DNA of 6,667 nt from Deltaproteobacteria bacterium. Its GTDB lineage: Bacteria; Desulfobacterota; GWC2-55-46. The DNA lies in contig JACRCJ010000252.1 of assembly GCA_016219075.1 (NCBI GenBank), positions 1 to 6,667 on the forward strand, written 5' to 3'. Within the stretch, counting starts at the first letter, position 1, and the number at the start of each line of letters is the position of its first letter. The position numbers and the translations under genes were made by a program. Below are positions 1 through 5,925 of this stretch, one piece after another. The notes below the pieces were generated by a model, which worked only from the letters and a program-made list of their open reading frames with translations, searched no databases and was not told the origin of the DNA.

Positions 1-115
1 AACTGAAAAAACTCTTAAAACTTATTCCTAACAAACATCTGAAACTCCGGTTTCTCGACGAAGGATATTTTTGCGGTAGCGACAGGGCGAGCGGTACCGG
101 TCTGAACGCTGAACG

Positions 116-129
116 GACACAGCTGTGTC
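116..129. promoter_or_regulatory. 14-bp perfect palindrome, candidate operator
   Basis: GACACAGCTGTGTC is identical to its own reverse complement. It directly abuts the tandem repeat CTGAACG-CTGAACG (102-115) and ends 37 bases before the kinase ATG. The position suits a binding site for a dimeric regulator, or a small RNA hairpin in the leader. The palindrome is seen directly; regulatory function is inference and no specific regulator is recognised. Confidence 0.3.
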
Positions 130-154
130 GCGGTTACATTTTTCAATAACAATC

Positions 155-158
155 GGAG
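155..158 (+). promoter_or_regulatory. Ribosome-binding site that sets the kinase start at 167
   Basis: GGAG lies 8 bases before the ATG at 167, which is good Shine-Dalgarno spacing. The upstream GTG at 125 has no comparable motif. This decides for the shorter, 772-residue product. Confidence 0.65.
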
Positions 159-166
159 TCGTGAAG

Positions 167-2485
167 ATGTTTAAAAACCTTAAAAAAGAGCGGATCCCCG
201 CCCTGTTAAACCGGCTGCCGCTTGCCTCGGGGATATTTTCCGCCTTGCTCGGCCTTGTTGTGATCGCGGGCTGGCATACCCACAACATCACGCTTTTAAA
301 GCTCTTTCCTTCTTTTGAAGCGATGCGGTATAATGCCGCGCTGGGGTTTTTCCTCTCGGGCATAGGGCTTATTTCCGCTTATCTCGACCTTAGACGCCAC
401 GCAAGAATATGCGCGGCGACAGTTGCGGCCATCGGGCTTCTTACCCTGTTCGAATACATATTCGGCGTGGACATAGGGATTGACCAGCTTTTGTTCAAGG
501 ACACCGTCTCAGGCTCTTTCCCGGGCCGGATGGCCCCGAGCACCGCGCTCGGCTTTGCCTTTACCGGCCTCTCATTACTTTTGATATACAGCCCCTTTTG
601 GCAGAGACAGCGCTCTATTATCCTGGGACTCTTCGGCTCGATAGTCTTCTCAGTCGGGTTTACCGCGTTATTCGGTTATGTCACAGGCATAGCGGCCTTC
701 ATCGCATGGAGCGAATTTATCGCCATGGCGGCGCATGCATCCGCCGGGTTCGTCGCGCTCGGCGCCGGCATAATCGCGTTCGTATGGCGCGACAGTGAGG
801 CCGGGGAGATGGGCGCACTGCGGTGGCTGCCCGGCATAATGGGGGTCTGCGTGATAACGGGCACTCTGATGTTATGGATGGTGGCGGAGGCCCAGGAGAT
901 ATCGCATATCGACCAGACCGTAAGCTCCAAGACGGATACCGTAAAAGACCATATACAGGACCAGACCACTGCAAGGGTCCTGGCACTTGTCCGAATGGCG
1001 AACAGGTGGGAGACTCAAGGCAGGCCCGCAAGGGCTGAGTGGGAGTCGGACGCGAACCTTTACCTTGAGCATTACGCGGGCCTGAGTTCCATAAGGTGGA
1101 TAAACCCGTCACTCAAGACGCAATGGAGCGTTTCCAAAAAAGAAGACCTCTCCGGCCTTGACGGCGTCCTCGGCCATGAAAGCGACCTGTACTGGGCTCT
1201 TATCGACCAGGGGAAAAGACGCGAGGCCGTCATCTCACAGAGCGCGCCTGCGGCCGGAGGCGAACGCTCGCTTACGGCGTCGGTCCTGATCTCTCGTGAC
1301 GGAAAAGGTTTTGAAGGGTTCATCTCGGGGACCTTTAATGCCAACGAGCTCTTCGATTCCGTATTGCTTCACGAGGTGAAAGATAACTATTCGGTAGCCG
1401 TTTACAACGGGAACGACGAGCTGTACAGGCACTCCGGGAAGACCTTTGAGGAGAACAGCAGATGGGCCAGGGAGCTGAGCGTAGGCCTTTACGGGGCGGA
1501 CTGGCGCGTCAGGGTCTGGCCTGAGGCGGAACTCCTGAACTCTCTTAAATCTCCTCTGCCAAATGTCGTTCTTGCCGCCGGCCTCAGCGCTTCATTGCTC
1601 CTTGCGCTTCTGGTCCATTTTGTTCAAACGGCTCAAAAGCGCGCGGTAGCCGCCGAGACCGCCAACTTCGCCCTGGGGGTTGAGGTGGCCGAGCGCAAAA
1701 GGGCCGAGGCCGAGGTGCAGCGTCATGCCAGAGAACTTGAACATGAAGTGGCGGAGCGCAGGAGGGCCGAGGAGGAAGTGGCAAAAAAGGCCTCCGAGCT
1801 TGAGCGCTCGAACTCTGAACTCGAACACTTCGCGTATGTCGCTTCCCACGACCTGCAGGAGCCGCTGAGGATAATCAACGGGTATCTGCAGCTTCTGGCG
1901 CGGCGCTACAAGGGAAAGCTCGACGACAGCGCGGACGAGTTCATAGACTTCGCGGTCGAAGGCGGAAAACGCATGCAGAGGATGATAAGCGACCTTCTGA
2001 CATACTCCAGGGTCGGCCGCATCAGCGACTTCACCCATGTCGACTGCTCCGATCTCTTCGACCGCACGGTCCCGAACCTTAAGGCCTCCATCGAAGAGAG
2101 CGCTGCCGTTGTGACCCGGGGAGAGCTCCCCAGGGTCCTTGCGATAGAACAGCAACTGGAGCACCTCTTCCAGAACCTTATCAGTAACGCCATCAAGTAC
2201 CGCCGTAGCGACACTCAGCCCAGCATCCATGTCTCGGCGGAGCAGAGGGGGGATGAATGGCTCTTTTCGTGCTCAGACAACGGGATAGGGATAGACCCGA
2301 AATATTCGGAGCGCATCTTCGTCATGTTTGAGAGGCTGCACGGCAAGGACCAATACTCAGGCACCGGCATCGGGCTTGCCCTGTGCAAGAAGGTGGTAAC
2401 CAACCACAGGGGAAGCATCTGGGTGGAGTCCAGGCCGGGTGCGGGTTCGACCTTCTACTTTACGATACCGCTTCATAAGGTCTGA
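167..2485 (+). CDS. Membrane sensor histidine kinase: 7TM module, CHASE-like domain, coiled coil, HisKA-HATPase
   Basis: This is a 772-residue inner-membrane sensor kinase that autophosphorylates a histidine and passes phosphate to a response regulator not encoded nearby. Seven hydrophobic segments (about 19-36, 55-73, 81-99, 126-141, 150-171, 184-206, 220-239) form an N-terminal module. A periplasmic region (about 245-460) resembles CHASE-type domains, with RMANRWE and SSIRWINP motifs. An eighth membrane segment (466-487) leads into a charged coiled coil (about 495-555). The HisKA H-box is SHDLQEPLR with phospho-acceptor His561, as in phytochrome-like kinases. The ATP-binding domain has an N-box (669-678, Asn674), G1 DNGIGID (704-710) and G2 GTGIGLA (732-738), all intact. 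There is no REC domain. The gene stands alone, and a terminator follows 76 bases after the stop. Kinase identity is certain; the ligand is unknown and the CHASE assignment is tentative. Confidence 0.93.
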   Translation: MFKNLKKERIPALLNRLPLASGIFSALLGLVVIAGWHTHNITLLKLFPSFEAMRYNAALGFFLSGIGLISAYLDLRRHARICAATVAAIGLLTLFEYIFGVDIGIDQLLFKDTVSGSFPGRMAPSTALGFAFTGLSLLLIYSPFWQRQRSIILGLFGSIVFSVGFTALFGYVTGIAAFIAWSEFIAMAAHASAGFVALGAGIIAFVWRDSEAGEMGALRWLPGIMGVCVITGTLMLWMVAEAQEISHIDQTVSSKTDTVKDHIQDQTTARVLALVRMANRWETQGRPARAEWESDANLYLEHYAGLSSIRWINPSLKTQWSVSKKEDLSGLDGVLGHESDLYWALIDQGKRREAVISQSAPAAGGERSLTASVLISRDGKGFEGFISGTFNANELFDSVLLHEVKDNYSVAVYNGNDELYRHSGKTFEENSRWARELSVGLYGADWRVRVWPEAELLNSLKSPLPNVVLAAGLSASLLLALLVHFVQTAQKRAVAAETANFALGVEVAERKRAEAEVQRHARELEHEVAERRRAEEEVAKKASELERSNSELEHFAYVASHDLQEPLRIINGYLQLLARRYKGKLDDSADEFIDFAVEGGKRMQRMISDLLTYSRVGRISDFTHVDCSDLFDRTVPNLKASIEESAAVVTRGELPRVLAIEQQLEHLFQNLISNAIKYRRSDTQPSIHVSAEQRGDEWLFSCSDNGIGIDPKYSERIFVMFERLHGKDQYSGTGIGLALCKKVVTNHRGSIWVESRPGAGSTFYFTIPLHKV
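1682..1807 (+). repeat. Two tandem 63-bp (21-residue) repeats in the kinase coiled coil
   Basis: Residues 506-526 and 527-547 align without gaps. Both begin EVAER, then share RAE, EV and ELE at matching positions. Each unit is exactly three heptads, so the duplication keeps the coiled-coil register. The unit boundary is at base 1745. It looks like an internal duplication that lengthened the signalling helix between membrane and HisKA; that function is inferred. Confidence 0.7.
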
Positions 2486-2561
2486 GCGGTCTTTGAAGCC
2501 CCGCCGGACCAGCCGCGCACGCAAAAAACGGCCTGCACCGCCCAACCCATGTTACAAAAGA

Positions 2562-2593
2562 GGGCGGCCTTTTTAAAAGGCCGCCCGTTTTTT
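2562..2593 (+). terminator. Rho-independent terminator after the membrane kinase
   Basis: GGGCGGCCTTTT (2562-2573) is perfectly complementary to AAAAGGCCGCCC (2575-2586). The likely stem is the 8-bp GC-rich part with the T/A stretch as loop or weak inner pairs, followed by G and six T (2588-2593). It sits 76 bases after the kinase stop. The reverse strand has TCTTTTG after the stem, so it may also stop transcripts arriving from the carbonic anhydrase side. Confidence 0.9.
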
Positions 2594-2672
2594 ATCGTGG
2601 CTTAACCACTCGCCCCGCTTTTGCGCTCTGCCGCCGTTCTAACCAAAACATTTTTTCGAGCACAACTACCGG

Positions 2673-2699
2673 CGGGTTCAATCTTGCAGATTGAACCCG
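2673..2699. repeat. Perfect hairpin, 12-bp stem and 3-base loop
   Basis: CGGGTTCAATCT (2673-2684) and AGATTGAACCCG (2688-2699) are exact reverse complements around the loop TGC. No T-run follows on either strand, so it is not a standard terminator. It shares GGGTTCA / TGAACCC with the hairpin at 2728-2752, which suggests related palindromic units. Its right edge overlaps another small palindrome, CGAATGATTCG (2698-2708). Confidence 0.8.
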
Positions 2700-2727
2700 A
2701 ATGATTCGTGTTGGCCAGCGAAATTCA

Positions 2728-2752
2728 GGGTTCAGGGTACAACCCTGAACCC
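2728..2752. repeat. Perfect hairpin, 11-bp stem and 3-base loop
   Basis: GGGTTCAGGGT (2728-2738) and ACCCTGAACCC (2742-2752) are exact reverse complements around ACA. The left arm region also reads as two direct copies of TTCAGGG (2724-2730 and 2731-2737). Both strands lack a following T-run. It lies 46 bases past the carbonic anhydrase stop and could protect or delimit that transcript, or be a REP-like palindrome. Confidence 0.8.
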
Positions 2753-2755
2753 GCT

Positions 2756-2776
2756 AAAAGACTGCGTTATAGTCTT
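2756..2776 (-). terminator. Weak candidate terminator after the carbonic anhydrase
   Basis: Read on the minus strand, AAGACT, a 7-base loop and AGTCTT form a 6-bp stem ending in a short T-run (CTTTTAG), 22 bases after the carbonic anhydrase stop. The stem is short and AT-rich, so termination would be inefficient alone. The stronger hairpin at 2728-2752 follows immediately and may assist. Confidence 0.3.
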
Positions 2777-2797
2777 CAATTGGAACGAATCGTAGAT

Positions 2798-3430
2798 TTA
2801 AGGTTGTTTTTTGAATCTTCGCAGATAATTTTCTTTCCCTGCGGCACAAACTTTAAGATCTCTCAAAAGTCCGTCTTCGATGCCGTATATCCAACCATGC
2901 ACGGTAAGTTCCTGCTTCCTTGCCCATGCGTCTTGAACGACGGTTGTATGGCAAACATTATAAACCTGCCTGACAACATTTAATTCACATAGACGATTTA
3001 TTAAAGATCTTCTGTCTTTGTATTTTTTTAACTCATCTTGATGATACGAATAAATATCTTTTATATACCCAAGCCAGTTATCAATTAAACCATGCATCTT
3101 TTCTTCCAAAGACGCTATTACACCGCCACACCCATAATGACCGCAAACTATAATATGTTTTACTTTTAAAACATCGACCGCATATTGAATGACTGACAGA
3201 CAATTCATATCGCTATGAACAACAAGATTTGCCACATTTCGATGCACAAATAATTCTCCGGGCATTAACCCTACTATTTCATTTGCCGGCACCCTGCTGT
3301 CTGAGCAACCGATCCAAAGATACTCTGGATTTTGCTGCTTTGCTAAAGTTTTAAAAAAATCCGGATGGTTCTTTTCAATAGAAGAAGCCCAATTCCGATT
3401 ATTTGCGAATAACCCAGACAATTTTTTCAT
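2798..3430 (-). CDS. can: Beta-class (type II) carbonic anhydrase, Can-like
   Basis: This is a 210-residue cytoplasmic zinc enzyme interconverting CO2 and bicarbonate; E. coli Can is 220 residues. Zinc ligands are Cys42, His98 and Cys101, in CSDSR and GHYGCGG. Asp44 and Arg46 form the catalytic dyad. Trp39, Arg64 (HRNVANLV) and Tyr182 (HGWIYG) match the noncatalytic bicarbonate site of type II enzymes from E. coli and Haemophilus, so pH-dependent allosteric inhibition is expected from the family. The ATG at 3430 is chosen because MKKLSGLFANNRNW aligns with the Can N-terminus; a GTG at 3460 would add ten unrelated residues. No good Shine-Dalgarno precedes it; the nearest is GGGG 10 bases away. 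The DNA is far more AT-rich than its neighbours (14 G/C of 60 at 3001-3060), suggesting acquisition. The function call is very secure. Confidence 0.96.
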   Translation of the reverse strand: MKKLSGLFANNRNWASSIEKNHPDFFKTLAKQQNPEYLWIGCSDSRVPANEIVGLMPGELFVHRNVANLVVHSDMNCLSVIQYAVDVLKVKHIIVCGHYGCGGVIASLEEKMHGLIDNWLGYIKDIYSYHQDELKKYKDRRSLINRLCELNVVRQVYNVCHTTVVQDAWARKQELTVHGWIYGIEDGLLRDLKVCAAGKENYLRRFKKQP

Positions 3431-3657
3431 GATGTTAAAGCCCCGATGGGCCGCGCCCACCGGAGTATCAGCTACTCACTCCTGTAAATGGTGTCAACGC
3501 CCATCATCTATTTAATTACCGCCAGCAATATACAACTTTTTGGTAAAATCCACAACCCTCAACTTCAGGAAGTACTCATCGGCCGTATCATGGCGTGATT
3601 CTGTTAAAGACCTCGGACAGGGCAGGCTCTGCGGCCCCCTCACTCCCCTCTCCCGTT
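3431..3657. other. Intergenic region between hybrid kinase and carbonic anhydrase
   Basis: No gene is supported. A TTGACA box on the minus strand (3497-3492) could be a -35 element for the carbonic anhydrase, but the hexamer 17 bases on, TAGCTG, is a poor -10. A GC-rich block (3441-3463) with a 7-bp stem lies just before the carbonic anhydrase start. A small GAGTA/TACTC inverted repeat lies at 3463-3477. No clear terminator follows the hybrid kinase stop. Confidence 0.4.
3445..3461 (-). promoter_or_regulatory. GC-rich hairpin in the carbonic anhydrase leader
   Basis: On the minus strand GGTGGGC and GCCCATC pair over 7 bp (one G-U in RNA) around a GCG loop. The stem ends 14 bases before the ATG at 3430 and touches the only G-rich stretch that could act as a ribosome-binding site. 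Occlusion of that site is possible, but this is inference from one sequence. Confidence 0.25.
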
Positions 3658-5679
3658 TCAGCCGTTCAGGACCTCTCTGACCTTTTTGAGGAACTCCGAG
3701 GGCCAGACCGGTTTGGCGATGAAGTTCAGGGTCTCGGCGCTCGTCCCTTTTCTCCGTATCATATCCTCGTTGTAGCCGCTGAAGAATATAGCCTTGATAT
3801 CCGGTTTTATCTTCTGTATCTCGTCGTAGACCTCCCAGCCGTTCTTTCTCGGCATGATGACATCGAGTATGACGAGCTTTATCTTGTCCCTGTCCTTGAG
3901 GAACTTTTGTATAGCTTCGTCGCCGTCGGACGCCTCCCTGACATCGTAGCCGAAGTCCTCGAGCACCGTCCTGGTTATCCTTCTTACCTCGGCGTCGTCT
4001 TCCGTGATGAGCACCGTCTCCCTGCCCAGAACCGCGCCGGGCTCGTCCGTCAGGTTCAGCTCCTTTTTCCCGGCCCTTGTCCTGACCGCGGGCAGGTATA
4101 TGTTGAAGGCGGCGCCCTTGCCCGGCTCGGAGCTGACGGTTATGTAGCCGTTATGCTGTTTTATTATCCCGTAGACTATGGAGAGGCCGAGTCCCGTGCC
4201 TTTTCCGACCGCCTTGGTGGTGAAGAACGGGTCGAATATCTTCGACTTGGTATCGGCGTCCATCCCGGTGCCTGTGTCGCGGACGGTTATGAGGGCGTAG
4301 CTGCCAAGCTCCCCATAACCGTGCGAGGCTATGAAGTCTTCGTCGATATCCACCGGGCCGGTGGATATGGTCAGGGCGCCGCCGGAGGGCATGGCGTCCC
4401 TGGCGTTGGTGGCGAGGTTCACAAGGACCTGTTCTATCTGCCCGCTGTCGGCCATCACGCTCAAGTCCGATCCCGAGAGCTCAGTCCTGAACTCGATGTC
4501 CTCTCCGATAAGCCCGCCGAGGAGGTCTTCCACCTTCTCCACTATCGTGTTGAGGTCCTCCCTCTTCAAGGTCATTATCTGCTTTCTGCTGAACGCGAGG
4601 AGCCTTCTGGTGAGGTTGGCGGCCCTGTCCGTCACCCCGAGTATGTTCTTCACATTCTCGGCGAGGGGGTCGTCTTTCTTGAGCTTCATCTGGAGGACCG
4701 TGGCGTAGCCGATCATCGCCATTATCATGTTGTTGAAGTCATGGGCGATCCCTCCGGTAAGTTTTCCCACGGCGTCCATCTTCTGCGCCTGGATGAGCTG
4801 CTGTTCAAGCTCCTTGTGCGCCGTTACGTCCCTGATGAAACCCCTGAACGCCTTGATGCCTCCGGCTGAGTCGCGCTCGGCGGTGGCCGTAAGGGCGATG
4901 ATTATCCTTCTGCCGTCCATCCTCCTGACATGGACCATGAAGTCGCGGACGACCCCCTTTTCCTCCATCCGGGCGATAAACCGCTCCCTGTCCTGGGGGT
5001 TCTCGTACAGGTCCCGGCCAGGACTTATGTCTTTGAGCTCGTCGTCGGAGGCGAACCCTAACATCTCAAGGCCCGCAGGGTTGAGTTCCGTGATCTTGCC
5101 GTCCGGGGAACTTAAAAATATCCCGTCCGGCGACTCCTCAAAGAGCGTCCTGTAACGCCCCTCGGATTCTCTCAAGAGGTCTTCGGCGCGCCTCCGTTCC
5201 GTGATATCGGTGAAGACGCCGACGAGCCCCGTGGTCCGCTCGTCATGGCCGCAATAGGTAGCCTTGTTGAAGATCACTTCGTGGGTGCTGCCGTCGGGGT
5301 ATTTCACGGAAGTCTCGTAGCACTGGACCCCCGGGTCTTTGAAAAGGGCCTCGTCAAACTCGGAGTACTTTTGAGCGAGTTCCCCGGGGGCGAGGTCATA
5401 GACGGTCTTTCCGGCCAGGTCCTCTCTGGAAAGCCCCATGGCGTTCTCAAATGCCTTGTTGCAGCCGAGGTATTTGCCGCGTATGTCCTTGTAGAAGATG
5501 GGGCTTGGGATGGTGTCGATAAGAGTCTGCAGGAACAGGAGCCGGCTACGGTCCGTGTCGCCTGAGCCTCCATCGGCGTCTTGATCCCCTTGCAGCGAGG
5601 ACTCAAGTTCCGCTACCCGCATGCGTAATCCGGCGAGTTCTTCAAGAACCTCTTTTCTTGACCTGCCCTCTTTCTGCAT
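3658..5679 (-). CDS. Soluble hybrid histidine kinase: PAS-PAS-HisKA-HATPase-REC
   Basis: This 673-residue kinase has no membrane segment, so it should sense a cytoplasmic cue. A short coiled coil (about 5-30) and an acidic linker precede PAS1 (about 48-165, ending GVFTDITERRRAE) and PAS2 (about 176-295, ending GFIRDVTAHKELE). The HisKA H-box GGIAHDFNN carries His313 and is of the NtrB-like class. The ATP-binding domain has the N-box Asn425, G1 DTGTGMD, the F-box IFDPFFTTK and G2 GKGTGLGLS. The C-terminal receiver (about 555-673) has the acidic pair Asp561/Asp562, phospho-acceptor Asp606, Ser634 and Lys656, all intact. The ATG at 5679 is preferred over a TTG at 5703 because GGAGAG sits 6 bases upstream. 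There is no output domain and no regulator or Hpt gene in the window, so the phosphorelay target is unlinked. PAS ligands cannot be read from sequence. Confidence 0.95.
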   Translation of the reverse strand: MQKEGRSRKEVLEELAGLRMRVAELESSLQGDQDADGGSGDTDRSRLLFLQTLIDTIPSPIFYKDIRGKYLGCNKAFENAMGLSREDLAGKTVYDLAPGELAQKYSEFDEALFKDPGVQCYETSVKYPDGSTHEVIFNKATYCGHDERTTGLVGVFTDITERRRAEDLLRESEGRYRTLFEESPDGIFLSSPDGKITELNPAGLEMLGFASDDELKDISPGRDLYENPQDRERFIARMEEKGVVRDFMVHVRRMDGRRIIIALTATAERDSAGGIKAFRGFIRDVTAHKELEQQLIQAQKMDAVGKLTGGIAHDFNNMIMAMIGYATVLQMKLKKDDPLAENVKNILGVTDRAANLTRRLLAFSRKQIMTLKREDLNTIVEKVEDLLGGLIGEDIEFRTELSGSDLSVMADSGQIEQVLVNLATNARDAMPSGGALTISTGPVDIDEDFIASHGYGELGSYALITVRDTGTGMDADTKSKIFDPFFTTKAVGKGTGLGLSIVYGIIKQHNGYITVSSEPGKGAAFNIYLPAVRTRAGKKELNLTDEPGAVLGRETVLITEDDAEVRRITRTVLEDFGYDVREASDGDEAIQKFLKDRDKIKLVILDVIMPRKNGWEVYDEIQKIKPDIKAIFFSGYNEDMIRRKGTSAETLNFIAKPVWPSEFLKKVREVLNG

Positions 5680-5685
5680 ACACGG

Positions 5686-5691
5686 CTCTCC
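5686..5691 (-). promoter_or_regulatory. Ribosome-binding site of the hybrid kinase
   Basis: GGAGAG on the minus strand is 6 bases before the ATG at 5679. It lies inside the longer frame that would start with TTG at 5703, which has no such motif, so it favours the 673-residue product. Confidence 0.7.
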
Positions 5692-5789
5692 GAAAGTAAA
5701 CAAAAACTTGATGGAATAGAGACTTACGCGACGCCGCTTTAAATAATAATCAGCGGGATTTAAGAGGCCGACATTATCTTTTCGGATTT

Positions 5790-5820
5790 ATTATATTAAT
5801 CTGAAATAAAAATCAGTCAA
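5790..5820 (-). promoter_or_regulatory. Candidate sigma-70 promoter for the hybrid kinase
   Basis: On the minus strand TTGACT (5820-5815) and a consensus TATAAT (5795-5790) are separated by 19 bases in AT-rich DNA. The hexamers are near-perfect but the spacer is 2 bases longer than ideal. Transcription would begin near 5783, giving a leader of about 100 bases before the ATG at 5679. The candidate implies that the kinase is transcribed separately from the upstream cupredoxin gene. Confidence 0.5.
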
Positions 5821-5925
5821 CTGTAAGATTGGACAGGTAGGCTTTTTACAGGTTTAAAGATTGAAGGGCTGCAGATGAGGCGAGGCTACGGCATGCCTTC
5901 GGGTTTCAGGAAAGGTTAAACTGGT

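Larger units (their letters stand above)
1..166 (+). other. Leader region upstream of the membrane histidine kinase
   Basis: No gene is supported here. The first 70 bases are AT-rich and could hold a promoter, but I find no convincing -35/-10 pair. The second half carries an 8-bp palindrome CGGTACCG (92-99), a 7-bp tandem repeat CTGAACG (102-108 and 109-115) and a 14-bp perfect palindrome (116-129). A GTG at 125 opens the kinase frame earlier but lies inside the palindrome and lacks a ribosome-binding site, so this stretch is treated as untranslated. Confidence 0.5.
2594..2797. other. Intergenic region with three hairpins, no gene
   Basis: With the terminator, this is part of the 312-base gene-free stretch between two convergent genes. 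It holds three consecutive inverted repeats, listed separately, and an enclosing 7-bp inverted repeat GATTCGT (2703-2709) / ACGAATC (2785-2791). The only reading frame through it, on the + strand and running into 2983, is antisense to the carbonic anhydrase and has no coding signs. Confidence 0.6.
5680..5925. other. Intergenic region between cupredoxin and hybrid kinase
   Basis: No gene is supported. Its middle (about 5740-5830) is strongly AT-rich and contains the promoter candidate for the hybrid kinase. An 8-bp palindrome GGCATGCC lies at 5891-5898, downstream of the cupredoxin stop, without a T-run, so no intrinsic terminator for that gene is evident. The presumed leader of the kinase has a weak CCGCT/AGCGG inverted repeat (5734-5756). 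Confidence 0.5.

Noticed and set aside
125..166. GTG at 125 as the start of the membrane kinase
   Set aside because: It would add 14 residues, lies within the 14-bp palindrome and has no Shine-Dalgarno; ATG 167 has GGAG at 8-base spacing.
28..363. 111-codon minus-strand frame overlapping the kinase leader
   Set aside because: Mostly antisense to the kinase N-terminus, with no recognisable protein features.
1592..2230. 212-codon open frame on the minus strand inside the membrane kinase
   Set aside because: Antisense to the HisKA/HATPase region with no start-site signal or domain; a shadow of the real gene.
2673..2752. Hairpin cluster as a CRISPR array or integron attC site
   Set aside because: There are only two related palindromes, with no regularly spaced direct repeats, no spacers of constant length, no cas or integrase genes and no attC core-site layout.
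2708..2983. 91-codon + strand frame across the hairpins
   Set aside because: It begins inside the hairpin cluster and runs antisense into the carbonic anhydrase 3' end; no domain or ribosome-binding site.
3469..3497. Promoter for the carbonic anhydrase (TTGACA on the minus strand)
   Set aside because: The -35 is perfect, but the hexamer at 17-base spacing (TAGCTG) matches the -10 consensus poorly; GATACT further on is 22 bases away. Kept only as a remark.
3595..4869. Long open frame on the + strand, 424 codons
   Set aside because: It is wholly or mostly antisense to the hybrid kinase, whose catalytic motifs are all intact on the minus strand. Its translation is low-complexity (V, L, G, Y-rich) with no recognisable domain, as expected for a shadow frame in GC-rich coding DNA.
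5734..5756. CCGCT/AGCGG inverted repeat in the hybrid kinase leader
   Set aside because: Only 5 bp with a 13-base AT-rich loop; too weak to call as a riboswitch, terminator or operator.
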